This document shows positions 33,672 through 43,343 of a stretch of 47,830 bases of DNA, one piece after another. The notes under the pieces were generated by a model. That model did not search any database, had not been told where the DNA came from, and was given only the letters and a program-made list of their open reading frames with translations. The DNA lies in contig JAGWSV010000166.1 of NCBI GenBank assembly GCA_028869315.1, positions 1-47,830 on the forward strand. The letters are read 5' to 3'. The position numbers and the translations under genes are program-made. The number at the start of each line of letters is the position of its first letter. The stretch's first letter is position 1. This DNA is from Rhodospirillales bacterium. Lineage in GTDB: Bacteria > Pseudomonadota > Alphaproteobacteria > Acetobacterales > Acetobacteraceae.

Positions 33672-34424
33672 ATGGATTTGCAGCTTCATGGCCGGACGGC
33701 ACTGGTGACCGGCGCGTCGATGGGGATCGGTCGGGCGATCGCCAAAGGCCTGGCGGCGGAAGGGGTGCGGGTGGCGGCGCTCGCCCGCCGCGGCGAACTG
33801 CTGGAGACCCTGGCCGATGAGATCGAGGTCGCCGGCGGGCCGCGCCCGGCCTTGATCGTGCAGGACATCCTGGCCGAGGACGCCGCCGCACTCATCGGCA
33901 ACGCCGCAGCCGGCGCGCTCGGCCAGGTGGACATCCTCGTCAACAACGCCGGCGGCTCGCGCCCGCTGCCGATCGATGCGCCGGAAGAACGCTGGACCGA
34001 GGCGCTGACCCTGAACTTCACCCGCCAGCGCCAGATCACCCACGCCCTGCTGCCGCAGATGATCGCGCGGAAATGGGGACGGATCATCAACATTACCGGC
34101 AAATCCGAGCCTGAGGGGCTGAACGCTGCCTTCGCCGCCAAGGCCGCGATGCATGCCTGGGCCAAGGGGCTGTCGCGCGAAGTGGGCCAATACGGGATCA
34201 CCGTGAACTCGATCCCGCCGGGCCGGATCATGAGCGAGCAGATCCGCCGCAACTATCCCGAAGACTACCGCAAGCACTTCGCCGAGACCGAGATCCCGGT
34301 CCGCTTCTGGGGCGAACCGGAGGATCTGGCGGTGATGGCGGTGTTCCTCGCCTCGCCGCTGGCGCGCTACGTCACCGGCACGGTCATCCCGGTGGATGGC
34401 GGGCTGCGACGGTACCAGTTCTGA
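33672..34424 (+). CDS. Short-chain dehydrogenase-like protein lacking the catalytic Tyr
   Basis: A 250-residue classical-size SDR. TGASMGIG at 13-20 (NADP(H)/NAD(H) binding), NNAG at 91-94, N115 in TLNFT, and the Ser strand NITGKS at 140-145. The YxxxK motif reads AFAAK: K157 is present, but the Tyr position (153) is Ala with Phe next to it. The C-terminus has the normal VTGTVIPVDGG. It is either a distinct SDR subgroup with other acid-base chemistry or non-catalytic. ATG at 33672 follows AGGAGA. 44 bp before the flavin monooxygenase gene, probably one operon. Confidence 0.85.
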   Translation: MDLQLHGRTALVTGASMGIGRAIAKGLAAEGVRVAALARRGELLETLADEIEVAGGPRPALIVQDILAEDAAALIGNAAAGALGQVDILVNNAGGSRPLPIDAPEERWTEALTLNFTRQRQITHALLPQMIARKWGRIINITGKSEPEGLNAAFAAKAAMHAWAKGLSREVGQYGITVNSIPPGRIMSEQIRRNYPEDYRKHFAETEIPVRFWGEPEDLAVMAVFLASPLARYVTGTVIPVDGGLRRYQF

Positions 34425-34468
34425 GATCACCCCCGGCGCATGCCGGGGACCGAGAGAAAGCAGCCTTC

Positions 34469-35833
34469 ATGCCACACGATCGCCAGATGGTCCTGGTCGG
34501 CTTCCTGCAGGCGCAGAACTGCACGACCCTGGCGAGTTCCTGGCGCCATCCGGACTCCCGCACCGACTTCCTGAGCGCCGGCTACTTCCAGACCATCGGG
34601 CGCATCCTGGAAGCCGGCAAGTTCCAGCTTGCCTTCTTCGACGATCGCCTGGCGATGCCGGACATGCTGGGCGGCGACCATGCGCACACCGTCGCAAATG
34701 GGATCCGCTGCGTGAAGCTCGATCCGGTGACCGTGCTGATGGCGATGGGCGCGGCGACGGAGCGCCTGGGCCTCGGCGCGACCTATTCCACCACCTATTA
34801 CGAACCGTTCCATGTCGCACGCGTGTTCGCCACCGTCGATCTGATGACCGGCGGACGGGCGGCCTGGAACATCGTCACCTCGGTGAACGACGGCGAGGCC
34901 GCCAATATGGGCCTCGCGCAGCACATGGAACACGACCTGCGCTACGACCGCGCCGACGAGTTCATGGAGGTGGTGCTCGGCCACTGGGACAGCTGGGAAG
35001 ACGATGCGCTGGTGGTGGACAAGGCCTCCGGCCTGTTCGCGCATCCCGAGAAGGTGCACCGGCTGGATCATCAGGGCCGGTTCTTCCGCTCCCGCGGCCC
35101 GTTCACCGTGCCGCGTTCGCCGCAGGGCCATCCGGTGCTGATCCAGGCCGGCTCCTCCGGCCGCGGCAAGCGGTTCTCGGCGCGCTGGGCGGAGACGGTG
35201 TTCGTGGCCTACCGCACTCTCGACGACGCCAAGCGGGAGTATGCCGCGGCAAAGGACGCGATCGCCCGCCAGGGCCGCGATCCGGACGCGGTTTCGCTCA
35301 ACACCATTGCCTATCCCGTGTGCGCCGCCACCCGCGCCGAGGCCGAGGACAAGATGGCCGTGATCGAGCGCAATTACCGCGAGGTCGACGGGCTGTCGCT
35401 GCTGTCTGAAGCGCTCAACTTCGATTTTGCCTCGAAGCGGATCGACGAGCCGTTCACGGCCGAGGAACTCGCGTCGATGTCGGGGATGCAGGCGATGCGC
35501 GAGCACGTGACGTCGCGCCGGCCGAACCCGACCCCGCGCGACTTCCTGGACATCACCCGGCGCGGCCGCCCGGGCCAGGCGATCGTCGGCGGGCCGAAGG
35601 AGGTGGCCGACCGGCTGGAGCAATGGTTCGTGGAACGCGCCTGCGACGGCTACGTGATCGGCGGCACCCATACGCCCGGCACGTTCGAGGACTTCGTGCG
35701 CTTCGTCGTCCCGGAACTGCAGCAACGCGGGATCTTCCAGCGCGCGTATCGAGGCGCGACCTTGCGGGAGAACCTGGGCCTGGCGCGACCGCAGCGCGGG
35801 TGGTGGACGGCAGCGGGCACCCATCCGCGGTAG
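34469..35833 (+). CDS. Flavin-dependent monooxygenase, NtaA/DszA/SnaA type (luciferase-like)
   Basis: A 454-residue LLM-class FMNH2-dependent monooxygenase. Signature elements: SRTDFLSAGYFQTIGRILE near 30 (key part YFQTIGRILE), DPVTVLMAMGAATERLGLGATYST near 86, MTGGRAAWNIVTS near 128, DEFMEVVLGHWDSW near 163, and SPQGHPVLIQAGSSGRGKRFSAR near 217, all typical of the nitrilotriacetate/dibenzothiophene-sulfone group. These enzymes need a separate flavin reductase, not seen here. Downstream of the SDR; substrate unknown. Start ATG at 34469 with a purine-rich AGAGAAAG upstream. Confidence 0.9.
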   Translation: MPHDRQMVLVGFLQAQNCTTLASSWRHPDSRTDFLSAGYFQTIGRILEAGKFQLAFFDDRLAMPDMLGGDHAHTVANGIRCVKLDPVTVLMAMGAATERLGLGATYSTTYYEPFHVARVFATVDLMTGGRAAWNIVTSVNDGEAANMGLAQHMEHDLRYDRADEFMEVVLGHWDSWEDDALVVDKASGLFAHPEKVHRLDHQGRFFRSRGPFTVPRSPQGHPVLIQAGSSGRGKRFSARWAETVFVAYRTLDDAKREYAAAKDAIARQGRDPDAVSLNTIAYPVCAATRAEAEDKMAVIERNYREVDGLSLLSEALNFDFASKRIDEPFTAEELASMSGMQAMREHVTSRRPNPTPRDFLDITRRGRPGQAIVGGPKEVADRLEQWFVERACDGYVIGGTHTPGTFEDFVRFVVPELQQRGIFQRAYRGATLRENLGLARPQRGWWTAAGTHPR

Positions 35834-35862
35834 GACGGACGATCCGCGCGCTCCAGCATCGG

Positions 35863-35994
35863 TCAGTAGGTCGGGTAACTCCGCGGCCAGGTGATCTGGT
35901 TCGCCGGGCCGGGCGGCGACGGCGGTCCCTTCTTCCCGCAGCCGGCCAGCGCCAGCACGGCGAGCAACCCGGCCAGGAGCAAGGCGCTCCTCAT
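35863..35994 (-). CDS. lptM: LptM-like small lipoprotein
   Basis: A 43-residue lipoprotein: hydrophobic signal, lipobox LAGC with lipidated C19, then [14 protein letters not shown] and a short tail. The C-G-x-K-G-P start of the mature part is the hallmark of the LptM (YifL) family, which in enterobacteria assists assembly of the LptD-LptE outer-membrane complex. The ATG at 35994 overlaps the argH stop as ATGA, so it is the second gene of the argH unit; the argH-lipoprotein order is common in proteobacteria, where lysA usually follows. Here lysA is absent: an unrelated convergent gene ends 30 bp away. Confidence 0.85.
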   Translation of the reverse strand: MRSALLLAGLLAVLALAGCGKKGPPSPPGPANQITWPRSYPTY

Positions 35995-37427
35995 CCCAGT
36001 GCCTCGATCCAGCGTGCCGCCGCCGCGGCCACGTTGGCCGGCGCGGTGCCGCCGTAGCTCGTGCGCGACGCGACCGAGGCCTCCACGCTCAAGACCGCGA
36101 AGACGTCGGCGGTGATGCCCGCTTCCACCCCCTGCATCTCGGCCAGCGACAGCCCGGCCAGATCGACCCCTTTCGCCTCCGCCAGCGCCACCAGCCGCCC
36201 CGTCACGTGATGGGCGTCGCGGAACGGCAGCCGCAGCACCCGCACGAGCCAGTCGGCCAGATCGGTCGCGGTGGCGAAGCCCGATCCGGCCAGCGCCCGC
36301 ATGCGCGCCGTATCCGGTGTCAGATCGCGCACCATCCCCGCCGTCGCGGCCAAACCGAGCGCCCAGGCCGCGGCGGCGTCGAACACGCCTTCCTTGTCCT
36401 CCTGCATGTCCTTGGCATAGGCCAGCGGCAGGCCCTTCATGACCGTGAGCAGGCCGACCAGCGCGCCGGTGATCCGCCCGGTCTTCGCCCGCACCAGTTC
36501 CGCCGCGTCCGGGTTGCGCTTCTGCGGCATGATCGAGCTGCCGGTGGTGAAAGCGTCAGAGAGGCGGATGAAGCGATACGGCGCGCTGCACCAGATCACC
36601 ACTTCCTCGGCGAAGCGCGACAGGTGCATCGCCGAGATCGCCGCCGCCGCCAGGAATTCGAGCGCGAAATCGCGGTCCGACACCGCATCCAGGGAGTTCG
36701 CCGCCGGGCGATCGAAGCCCAGCGCCCCTGCGGTCATCGCGCGGTCGATCGGGAAGGAGGTGCCGGCCAGCGCCGCGGCGCCCAGCGGGCATTCGTTCAG
36801 CCGACGCCGGCAATCGGCAAGCCGGCCGCGGTCGCGGGCCAGCATTTCCACGTAGGCGAGGAGGTGGTGGCCGAAGGTCACCGGCTGGGCGGTCTGCAAA
36901 TGCGTGAACCCGGGCATCGGGTCGGCGGCGTGCGCTGCCGCGCGGGTGGCGAGCGCGCGCATCACGTCGGCCGCCTGGGCATCGATCCCGTCGATCGCGT
37001 CGCGCACCCACAGGCGGAAATCGGTCGCAACCTGGTCGTTGCGGCTGCGCGCGGTATGCAGGCGCCTGCCGGCCTCGCCGATGCGTTCGGCCAGCCGCGC
37101 CTCGATATTCATGTGGATGTCTTCCAGTGCCTCCTCGAATGGAAAGCGCCCGGCTTCGATCTCGGCGGCGATCGCGTCCAGCCCGCTGGCAATGGCACCC
37201 TCGTCGGCCGCACCGATGATGCCGGCTTTCGCGAGCATCGCCGCATGCGCACGCGATCCGGCAATATCCTGCCGCCAGAGCTTGCGGTCGAAGCCGATCG
37301 AGGCATTTATGTCGAGCATCACCGCCGCCGGCCCGCCGACGAAACGCCCGCCCCATTGCGGGTTGGCACCGGGCGGATTGGGCGGGGAAGTCGGCGTATC
37401 GTTCAAGGAAGGGTGTCCCTCATGCAC
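35991..37427 (-). CDS. argH: Argininosuccinate lyase
   Basis: Last step of arginine synthesis: argininosuccinate -> arginine + fumarate. The protein has WGGRF near residue 25, the IHMNIEARL and [10 protein letters not shown] segments, [10 protein letters not shown] and the fumarase/ASL signature [12 protein letters not shown] (catalytic Ser loop). The reading frame has no ATG near the expected N-terminus: GTG at 37425-37427 gives 478 residues, and TTG at 37404-37406, preceded by GAGGGA, is at least as likely. Divergent from the tlpA-type gene by only 11 bp, so promoters must overlap. Followed by the LptM-like gene. Confidence 0.95.
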   Translation of the reverse strand: MHEGHPSLNDTPTSPPNPPGANPQWGGRFVGGPAAVMLDINASIGFDRKLWRQDIAGSRAHAAMLAKAGIIGAADEGAIASGLDAIAAEIEAGRFPFEEALEDIHMNIEARLAERIGEAGRRLHTARSRNDQVATDFRLWVRDAIDGIDAQAADVMRALATRAAAHAADPMPGFTHLQTAQPVTFGHHLLAYVEMLARDRGRLADCRRRLNECPLGAAALAGTSFPIDRAMTAGALGFDRPAANSLDAVSDRDFALEFLAAAAISAMHLSRFAEEVVIWCSAPYRFIRLSDAFTTGSSIMPQKRNPDAAELVRAKTGRITGALVGLLTVMKGLPLAYAKDMQEDKEGVFDAAAAWALGLAATAGMVRDLTPDTARMRALAGSGFATATDLADWLVRVLRLPFRDAHHVTGRLVALAEAKGVDLAGLSLAEMQGVEAGITADVFAVLSVEASVASRTSYGGTAPANVAAAAARWIEALG

Positions 37428-37438
37428 ACAGGAAGCCG

Positions 37439-37984
37439 ATGCGAAGCGTGACCCGACGGAGCGTCCTGGCCGCCGGGACCCTAGCGGCGACGTTGGTCCC
37501 AGGCAAACCGCGCGCCGCGGAGCCGGCGGGCCTGCCCGCCCTGCACGTGGTCACGCCGCCGAAGCCGCTCCCGGCAGTGAAATTCCGCGATGCCGCCGGC
37601 AAGATCCAGACCCTGGCCGCCTACCGCGGCCGTGGCGTGGTCCTGAATCTCTGGGCCACCTGGTGCGCGCCCTGCGTGCGGGAACTGCCCTCGCTGGATG
37701 CGCTGGCAGGCCAGCTCAAGGGCGGCCACATCGCCGTACTGACCGTCTCCGCCGACATTGGCGGCGTGAAAACGGTGCGGGAATTCTATGCCAAGCACCA
37801 TATCGACAATCTGCCGGTCCTGGTCGACCCCGAGGGCGACGTGCTGCACGCGCTGGGTGCCCGCGGCCTGCCGACCACCTATCTGGTGACGCCGGCAGGG
37901 ACCGAAGCCGGCTGGATCGAGGGCGGGCAGGACTGGTCGGCGCCGGCGAGCCTCGCGCGGATCAAGGCGCTCATCGGCGGGTAG
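37439..37984 (+). CDS. TlpA-family thiol:disulfide oxidoreductase
   Basis: A 181-residue exported thioredoxin-fold protein. N-terminal Tat-like signal ([16 protein letters not shown], cut near AAEP), then the fold with WCAPC at 75-79 (C76/C79) in [16 protein letters not shown], and a cis-Pro region GLPTTYLV. Likely keeps periplasmic cysteines reduced, e.g. for cytochrome maturation. ATG at 37439 with AGGAAG just upstream. Divergent from argH; the same TlpA/argH divergence is familiar from other alphaproteobacteria. Confidence 0.9.
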   Translation: MRSVTRRSVLAAGTLAATLVPGKPRAAEPAGLPALHVVTPPKPLPAVKFRDAAGKIQTLAAYRGRGVVLNLWATWCAPCVRELPSLDALAGQLKGGHIAVLTVSADIGGVKTVREFYAKHHIDNLPVLVDPEGDVLHALGARGLPTTYLVTPAGTEAGWIEGGQDWSAPASLARIKALIGG

Positions 37985-37990
37985 CCCCGG

Positions 37991-38566
37991 CTATGCCCGC
38001 ACCGCGCGGTGGTACTCCCGGTTCGGCATCATGTCGGTTGCCGAAGCCATGCGGTTCGAGAGGTTGAAGAACGCGATGGTCTCCGCGAGGTCGAAGATAT
38101 CGGCCTCCGACAGACCCTCGGCGCGCAGCGCGGCGCGGTCCGCCTCCGCGATCAGCCAGGGCGTCGTGGTCATCTTCCAGGCGAAATCGAGCATCGCCCG
38201 CTGCCGCGCATCGAGCACCGCCACCCGGTAGTTGAGCGCCATCATCTCGCCGAGTTCCGGGTCCCCCGACAGCTGGCGCACCGCCGCGCCATGGGCCACG
38301 AGGCAGTAATAGCAGCGGTTGGCCGACGAGACGACGACGGCCACCATCTCCCGCTCCAGCTTGCTGAGGCCGGAGGGCGACAGCATGACCTCGTTGTACA
38401 TCGCCATGAAGTTGCGCAGGCGCTGCGGCCTCAGGCTGTAGGCGCTGAACACGTTCGGCACGAAGCCGAGCTTGTCCACGCATTTGCGCCAGATCGCCTG
38501 CAGATCCTCGTCCAGGGTGGCCGGGTCGGCAACGCCGAGGCGGGAGACGTGATCGGGCTGCGGCAT
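37991..38566 (-). CDS. Peroxidase-related (AhpD-like) protein
   Basis: A 191-residue all-helical protein of the carboxymuconolactone decarboxylase/AhpD family. The redox motif C85-Y-Y-C88 with H92 (NRCYYCLVAHG) is intact, so thiol peroxidase activity is plausible. ATG at 38566 overlaps the stop of the 2-hydroxyacid dehydrogenase (TGATG), so these are coupled. It ends 6 bp from the convergent tlpA-type gene. Biological substrate unknown. Confidence 0.88.
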   Translation of the reverse strand: MPQPDHVSRLGVADPATLDEDLQAIWRKCVDKLGFVPNVFSAYSLRPQRLRNFMAMYNEVMLSPSGLSKLEREMVAVVVSSANRCYYCLVAHGAAVRQLSGDPELGEMMALNYRVAVLDARQRAMLDFAWKMTTTPWLIAEADRAALRAEGLSEADIFDLAETIAFFNLSNRMASATDMMPNREYHRAVRA

Positions 38567-39546
38567 CAGTCGAATACCTCCGGGTTCACGGCATGGGCGC
38601 GGATCGGGTGGCCGTCCAGCACCGAGAGGATGTTTTCGGCCGTGGTGCGCGCCATTCCGGCCACCGATTCGGTGGTCACGCCGGCCATGTGCGGCGAGGT
38701 GATAACCTGCGGCAACGCCAGCAACGGGTTGTCGAGGGGCGTCGGCTCCTCCGCCAGCACGTCGAGCCCGGCCCCCGAGACATGGCCGGAGCGAATCGCC
38801 GCGGCCAGCGCCGGCTCGTCGACGATGCCGCCGCGCGCGGTGTTCACCAGCGCCGCGCCGTGCTTCATCCGCGCCAGCCGCGCGGCGTTGAACATGCCCA
38901 CCGTCTCGGCGTTCTTCGGGCAATGGATGGAGACGAAGTCGGCGCGGCCGAGATCGGTGTCGAGATCGCTCACCGGCTCGTAGCCCGCCGCGCGGATCGC
39001 ATCGGGCGAGACATACGGGTCGTGAACCAGCACGGTCATCTCCATCGCCGCGCAACGGCGGGCGGAGCGGGTGCCGATGCGGCCGAAGCCGACGATCAGC
39101 ACGGTCTTGCCGGCCAGTTCCGCCGGCAGCGCATCATGCCGGTCGCGCCAGCGCCCGCCCCGCACCAGCCCATCCATCGCCGGGCCGCGCTTGGCGAGCG
39201 CCATGATGAAATAGAGCGCATGTTCGGCGACCGAGGTGGAATTGGACGTGCCCGCGGTCATCAGCGGCACCCGGCGGGCCGTCAGCGCCGGCACCTCCAC
39301 CGCGTCGAAGCCGACGCCGATGCGCGCCACCACCTCGATCGTGGGGGAGGCGTCGAGTTCCTTCTGCCGGTACGGCGTGCCCGACAGCGCGATGCCGGCG
39401 GCCTCCGCCAGCAGCGGCAGCAGCGCCGCCTGGGTGATGTCGGCGGGGTAGACCTTCATCTCGATATCCTCGCGCGCCGACAGCAGGTCGGTACCGGCGC
39501 GGCCCATCGTATGCGGGACCAGGACGAGCTTGCGGTTGGTAGCCAT
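38566..39546 (-). CDS. D-isomer-specific 2-hydroxyacid dehydrogenase
   Basis: A 326-residue NAD-dependent dehydrogenase. Nucleotide fold [13 protein letters not shown] near 150, catalytic Arg in VNTARGG, Glu in DVLAEEP and His in TSPHMAG complete the triad. It is in one unit with an SDR (19 bp upstream) and an AhpD-like protein (overlapping). Resembles phosphoglycerate/hydroxypyruvate dehydrogenases, but the substrate cannot be read from the sequence. Confidence 0.9.
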   Translation of the reverse strand: MATNRKLVLVPHTMGRAGTDLLSAREDIEMKVYPADITQAALLPLLAEAAGIALSGTPYRQKELDASPTIEVVARIGVGFDAVEVPALTARRVPLMTAGTSNSTSVAEHALYFIMALAKRGPAMDGLVRGGRWRDRHDALPAELAGKTVLIVGFGRIGTRSARRCAAMEMTVLVHDPYVSPDAIRAAGYEPVSDLDTDLGRADFVSIHCPKNAETVGMFNAARLARMKHGAALVNTARGGIVDEPALAAAIRSGHVSGAGLDVLAEEPTPLDNPLLALPQVITSPHMAGVTTESVAGMARTTAENILSVLDGHPIRAHAVNPEVFD

Positions 39547-39565
39547 GGCGCGAGAAAATCCTTCG

Positions 39566-40327
39566 TTACAGTTTGCGCTGCAGATTGGCGACGTAGCTGC
39601 GGTTCCAGGTGGGCGCGATCATCACCTCGTTGATCACCACATGCGCCGGCAGGCAGGCGATGTAGCGAACGAGGTCACCGCAATCGGCGGGCTGGACCAT
39701 GCGGGCCCGCTCCTCCGGACCGACCGGATTGGGACGCTTGTCGAGGATCGGGGTCGCAACCTCCCCCGGCAGCATCACGGTCGAGCGGATGCCGTTGACG
39801 CATTCCTCCATGTTCAGGCTGTGGCTGGCGGCGACCAGCCCGTGCTTGGCAGCGGTGTAGATCGGCCCGCTGAACCCGCCGATGAAGCGCCCGGCCATCG
39901 AGGCGGTGTGGATGATCAGCCCGTCCTTCTGCGCCCGCATCAGCGGCAGCGCGACGGTCACGCAATAGAGCGCCGCGGTCAGGTTGCCGCCGACCAGGGT
40001 GTCGATCCCGTCGGTGGTGAGCTGCGCCCAGTGGCGCTCCTGGATGTTGAGCCCGGCATTGTTCACCAGGATATCCAGCCGCCCGAGCGTGTCGGCGATG
40101 AAGGCGCCGGCCTGTTTCACCTCGGCCGCGTGCATGAGGTCGGCCGGCTGCACATGGGCGGTTCCGCCGGCGGCGGCGATCCTGGCGGCGACGGCTTCGA
40201 GCGGGGCGCGACGGCGGCCGGTCAGGACCAGGCTCGCGCCTTCCTCGGCCAATGCCAGGGCAGCGGCCTCACCGATGCCGCTGCCCGCGCCGGTGACCCA
40301 GGCGATCTTCCCGTCCAGTTTACCCAT
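39566..40327 (-). CDS. Short-chain dehydrogenase/reductase
   Basis: A 253-residue classical SDR with TGAGSGIG near 12, NNAG near 87, Ser in HTASMAG and the YTAAK catalytic motif. ATG at 40327 has GGGAGA a few bases upstream; an ATG 30 bp earlier is less likely. First gene of a three-gene unit with the 2-hydroxyacid dehydrogenase and AhpD-like gene. Divergent from guaA by 177 bp, a gap that contains the perfect 12-bp palindrome GCCCCCGGGGGC at 40371-40382. Confidence 0.88.
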   Translation of the reverse strand: MGKLDGKIAWVTGAGSGIGEAAALALAEEGASLVLTGRRRAPLEAVAARIAAAGGTAHVQPADLMHAAEVKQAGAFIADTLGRLDILVNNAGLNIQERHWAQLTTDGIDTLVGGNLTAALYCVTVALPLMRAQKDGLIIHTASMAGRFIGGFSGPIYTAAKHGLVAASHSLNMEECVNGIRSTVMLPGEVATPILDKRPNPVGPEERARMVQPADCGDLVRYIACLPAHVVINEVMIAPTWNRSYVANLQRKL

Positions 40328-40504
40328 CGCCGATCTCTCCCGCGCTGCAAGGGCCATTCAACGGGAGGGCGCCCCCGGGGGCAAGGGCGGGCCCGGCATG
40401 GGACGTCGTCGCATTGGCCGAGGGCTGGCACGCGGCGCGCACCTCTTGCCAACCCCTCATCTGCGTGGCACCTCCCCCGCACCGTGACCTCGGGTTTCCC
40501 CGCC

Positions 40505-42076
40505 ATGACCGATGCTGCTCCGGGCGCCGCGTTCGCGCGCGCACTGATCCTCGATTTCGGCTCGCAGGTCACCCAGCTCATCGCCCGCCGCCTCCGCGAA
40601 GCCGGCGTCTATTGCGAAATTTGGCCCTATGACGCCGATCCGGCGCGCATCGCCGCCTGGCGTCCGGGGGCGATCATCCTGTCCGGCGGCCCGGCCTCGG
40701 TCCACGAGCCGGATGCGCCGCTGGCGCCCGAGGCGATCTTCTCCCTCGGCACCCCGATCCTCGGTATCTGCTATGGGGAGCAATTGCTCTGCCACCAGCT
40801 GGGCGGCGCCGTGGCCGCGCACGCCCATCGGGAGTTCGGCCGGGCGGAGATCACGGTCACCGACGAGTGCGCCCTGTTCGCCGGGGTCTGGCCGAAGCAG
40901 GCACGCGAGCAGGTGTGGATGAGCCATGGCGACCGGGTCACCCGCCTGCCGCCCGGCTTCCGCACCGTTGCCGTGACGGCGGGCGCGCCGTTCGCAGCCA
41001 TCGCCGACGATACGCGCCGGTTCTACGGCGTGCAGTTCCATCCCGAGGTGGTCCACACCCCGCATGGGGCCGCGCTGCTGCGCAACTTCGTCCATCACGT
41101 CGCCGGCCTGCCCGGCGACTGGACGATGGCCAATTTCCGCGCCGCCGAGCTCGACCGGATCCGTGCCCAGGTGGGCAAAGGCCGGGTGATCTGCGGGCTG
41201 TCGGGCGGGGTGGACAGCTCGGTCGCCGCGGTGCTGATCCACGAGGCGATCGGCGACCAGCTGACCTGCATCTTCGTCGATCACGGCCTGCTGCGGGCAG
41301 GCGAGGCGGCGGAGGTGGTGGAAACATTCCGCGACCGCTTCAACATCCGCCTGGTCCACCGCGATGCGTCGGACCTGTTCCTCGATGCGCTCGACGGCGT
41401 CACCGATCCGGAAACCAAGCGCAAGACGATCGGCCGGCTGTTCATCGAAGTGTTCGAGCAGGAAGCGGCGAAGCTCGGCGGGGCGGACTTCCTGGCCCAG
41501 GGCACGCTCTATCCGGACGTCATCGAATCGGTGGCGCCGCGCGGCGGTCCGTCGGTCACCATCAAGTCGCACCACAACGTGGGCGGGCTGCCGGAGCGGA
41601 TGCGCATGCGGCTGGTGGAGCCCCTGCGCGAACTGTTCAAGGATGAAGTGCGCGCGCTCGGCCGCACCCTCGGGCTGCCGGAAAGCATTGTCGGCCGCCA
41701 CCCGTTCCCCGGCCCCGGCCTCGCGATCCGCATCCCGGGCGCGATCACGCGCGAGAAGCTCGCGGTGCTGCGGCGCGCGGATGCGATCTTCCTGGAAGAG
41801 ATCCGCGCCGCCGGGCTGTACGACGCGATCTGGCAGGCCTTCGCCGTGCTGCTGCCGGTCCGCACCGTCGGCGTCATGGGCGACGGCCGCACCTACGACC
41901 ACGCCTGCGCGCTGCGCGCCGTCACCAGCACCGACGGCATGACCGCGGACGTGTTTCCGTTCGACGCCGGGTTCCTTTCCCGCGTCGCCGGGCGGATCGT
42001 GAACGAAGTGCGCGGCATCAACCGCGTCACTTACGACATCACCAGCAAACCGCCCGGCACGATCGAGTGGGAATAG
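40505..42076 (+). CDS. guaA: GMP synthase (glutamine-hydrolysing)
   Basis: Converts XMP + ATP + glutamine to GMP. The 523-residue protein has the class I amidotransferase domain (C89 in [19 protein letters not shown] with His and Glu), the PP-loop [11 protein letters not shown] near 232, FVDHGLLR, and the C-terminal dimerisation domain ending [10 protein letters not shown], the invariant end of GuaA. ATG at 40505 is chosen because the amidotransferase fold begins ILDFGSQ at residue 15; the frame is open far upstream without meaning. Confidence 0.97.
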   Translation: MTDAAPGAAFARALILDFGSQVTQLIARRLREAGVYCEIWPYDADPARIAAWRPGAIILSGGPASVHEPDAPLAPEAIFSLGTPILGICYGEQLLCHQLGGAVAAHAHREFGRAEITVTDECALFAGVWPKQAREQVWMSHGDRVTRLPPGFRTVAVTAGAPFAAIADDTRRFYGVQFHPEVVHTPHGAALLRNFVHHVAGLPGDWTMANFRAAELDRIRAQVGKGRVICGLSGGVDSSVAAVLIHEAIGDQLTCIFVDHGLLRAGEAAEVVETFRDRFNIRLVHRDASDLFLDALDGVTDPETKRKTIGRLFIEVFEQEAAKLGGADFLAQGTLYPDVIESVAPRGGPSVTIKSHHNVGGLPERMRMRLVEPLRELFKDEVRALGRTLGLPESIVGRHPFPGPGLAIRIPGAITREKLAVLRRADAIFLEEIRAAGLYDAIWQAFAVLLPVRTVGVMGDGRTYDHACALRAVTSTDGMTADVFPFDAGFLSRVAGRIVNEVRGINRVTYDITSKPPGTIEWE

Positions 42077-42090
42077 AAGGAACGCCGCGC

Positions 42091-43299
42091 ATGGCCGCCA
42101 CCGCATCCCCGACCGCCACGGCGACCCCCGCGCGGGGCCGCCACTTCTTCGCCAATCCGGGGCCGACGAACATCCCGGACCAGATCCTCCGCGCGATCGA
42201 CCGCCCGACCATCGATTTCAACGATGCCGGCTTCCTGCCGGTCTATCGGGAGGTATTCGACGGCCTCAAGCGGGTGCTGGGCACGCGCCACCACCTGTTC
42301 ATGTACACCGGCTCCGGCCATGCGGCCTGGGAGGCGACGCTCACCAACCTGCTCTCCCCCGGCGAGACCATCCTGGTGGTGGAATCGGGCTACTTCTCCG
42401 AGGAATGGGGGAAGATGGCCGCCGCCCACGGAGTGGAGGTGCAGACGGTCGCCGCCGACTGGCGCCACGGGGTGGATGTCGCCCAGGTGCGTGCGGCGCT
42501 GGAAGCCGACCGCGACCATCGCCTCAAGGCCGTCTGCGTCGTGCATAACGAAACCGCCACCGGGCTGATGATCCCGCCCGCCGAGGTGCGCGCGGCGATC
42601 GACGCGGCGGGCCATCCGGCGCTGTTTCTGGTCGATACCATCTCCTCCCTCGCCAGCCTCGAGTTCCGGATGGACGACTGGGGCATCGACGCGGTGGTGG
42701 GCGGCAGCCAGAAAGGGCTCATGAACCCGACCGGCACCAGCTTCACCGCGGTGTCGGAGAAGGGCATGGCAGCGCACCGGCAGGCCAGGCTCGGCCGGTA
42801 TTATTTCGACTGGTCGGTGATGATGACCCGCCACCCGCATGACAGCTTCGTCGGCACCGTGCCGGTGAACGCGTTCTACGGAATGCGGGAGGCGGTGCGC
42901 CTGCTGGAGGAAGAGGGGATGGAAGCCGTGGTGGCGCGCCACCACCGCCTGGCCGAAGGGGTGCGCCGCGCCGTCGCCGTCTGGTCGGGCAACAACGGCC
43001 CGCAGCTGTTCTGCACCAACCCGGCGCGGGTGTCAGACTCCGTCACCACCATCCTGATGCCGGAAGGCCATGATCCCGACGCGCTGCGGCGCACGGTACG
43101 CAGCCGCTACAACGTCAGCCTGGGCGGCGGGCTCGGCGTGCTGATCGGCAAGGTGTTCCGGATCGGCCACATGGGCGACCTGAACGAGCCGATGGTGCTC
43201 GGCACTCTCGCCGCGATCGAGATGTCGCTGCGCATCAATGGCGTGCCGCACGGCAAGGGCGGCGTGGAGGCGGCGATGGACTATTTCGCCGCGACCTGA
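42091..43299 (+). CDS. sgaA: Serine-glyoxylate aminotransferase family protein
   Basis: PLP-dependent class V aminotransferase; in the serine cycle or photorespiration-like glyoxylate use it makes hydroxypyruvate and glycine from serine and glyoxylate. The 402-residue protein has FFANPGPTNIPD near 19, TGSGHAAWEA near 73, the Asp of LVDTISSLAS and the PLP Lys K208 in GGSQKGLMNPTG. ATG at 42091 with GAAGGAA upstream, 14 bp after guaA. Alanine-glyoxylate or purine-catabolic relatives are possible. No other serine-cycle gene is in the window. Confidence 0.88.
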   Translation: MAATASPTATATPARGRHFFANPGPTNIPDQILRAIDRPTIDFNDAGFLPVYREVFDGLKRVLGTRHHLFMYTGSGHAAWEATLTNLLSPGETILVVESGYFSEEWGKMAAAHGVEVQTVAADWRHGVDVAQVRAALEADRDHRLKAVCVVHNETATGLMIPPAEVRAAIDAAGHPALFLVDTISSLASLEFRMDDWGIDAVVGGSQKGLMNPTGTSFTAVSEKGMAAHRQARLGRYYFDWSVMMTRHPHDSFVGTVPVNAFYGMREAVRLLEEEGMEAVVARHHRLAEGVRRAVAVWSGNNGPQLFCTNPARVSDSVTTILMPEGHDPDALRRTVRSRYNVSLGGGLGVLIGKVFRIGHMGDLNEPMVLGTLAAIEMSLRINGVPHGKGGVEAAMDYFAAT

Positions 43300-43307
43300 A
43301 CCCGGCG

Positions 43308-43343
43308 CCGGCATCCCCTTCCCGGCCGGGAAGGGGATGCCGG
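43308..43343. terminator. 36-bp perfect palindrome, bidirectional terminator
   Basis: The half CCGGCATCCCCTTCCCGG (43308-43325) is followed directly by its exact complement (43326-43343). As RNA it forms a 16-bp stem with a GGCC loop. It begins 8 bp after the aminotransferase stop and touches the stop of the convergent yqgE gene. Confidence 0.8.

Noticed and set aside
39530-40504. 325-codon extension of guaA
   Set aside because: Opposite the SDR gene; GMP synthase begins normally at 40505.
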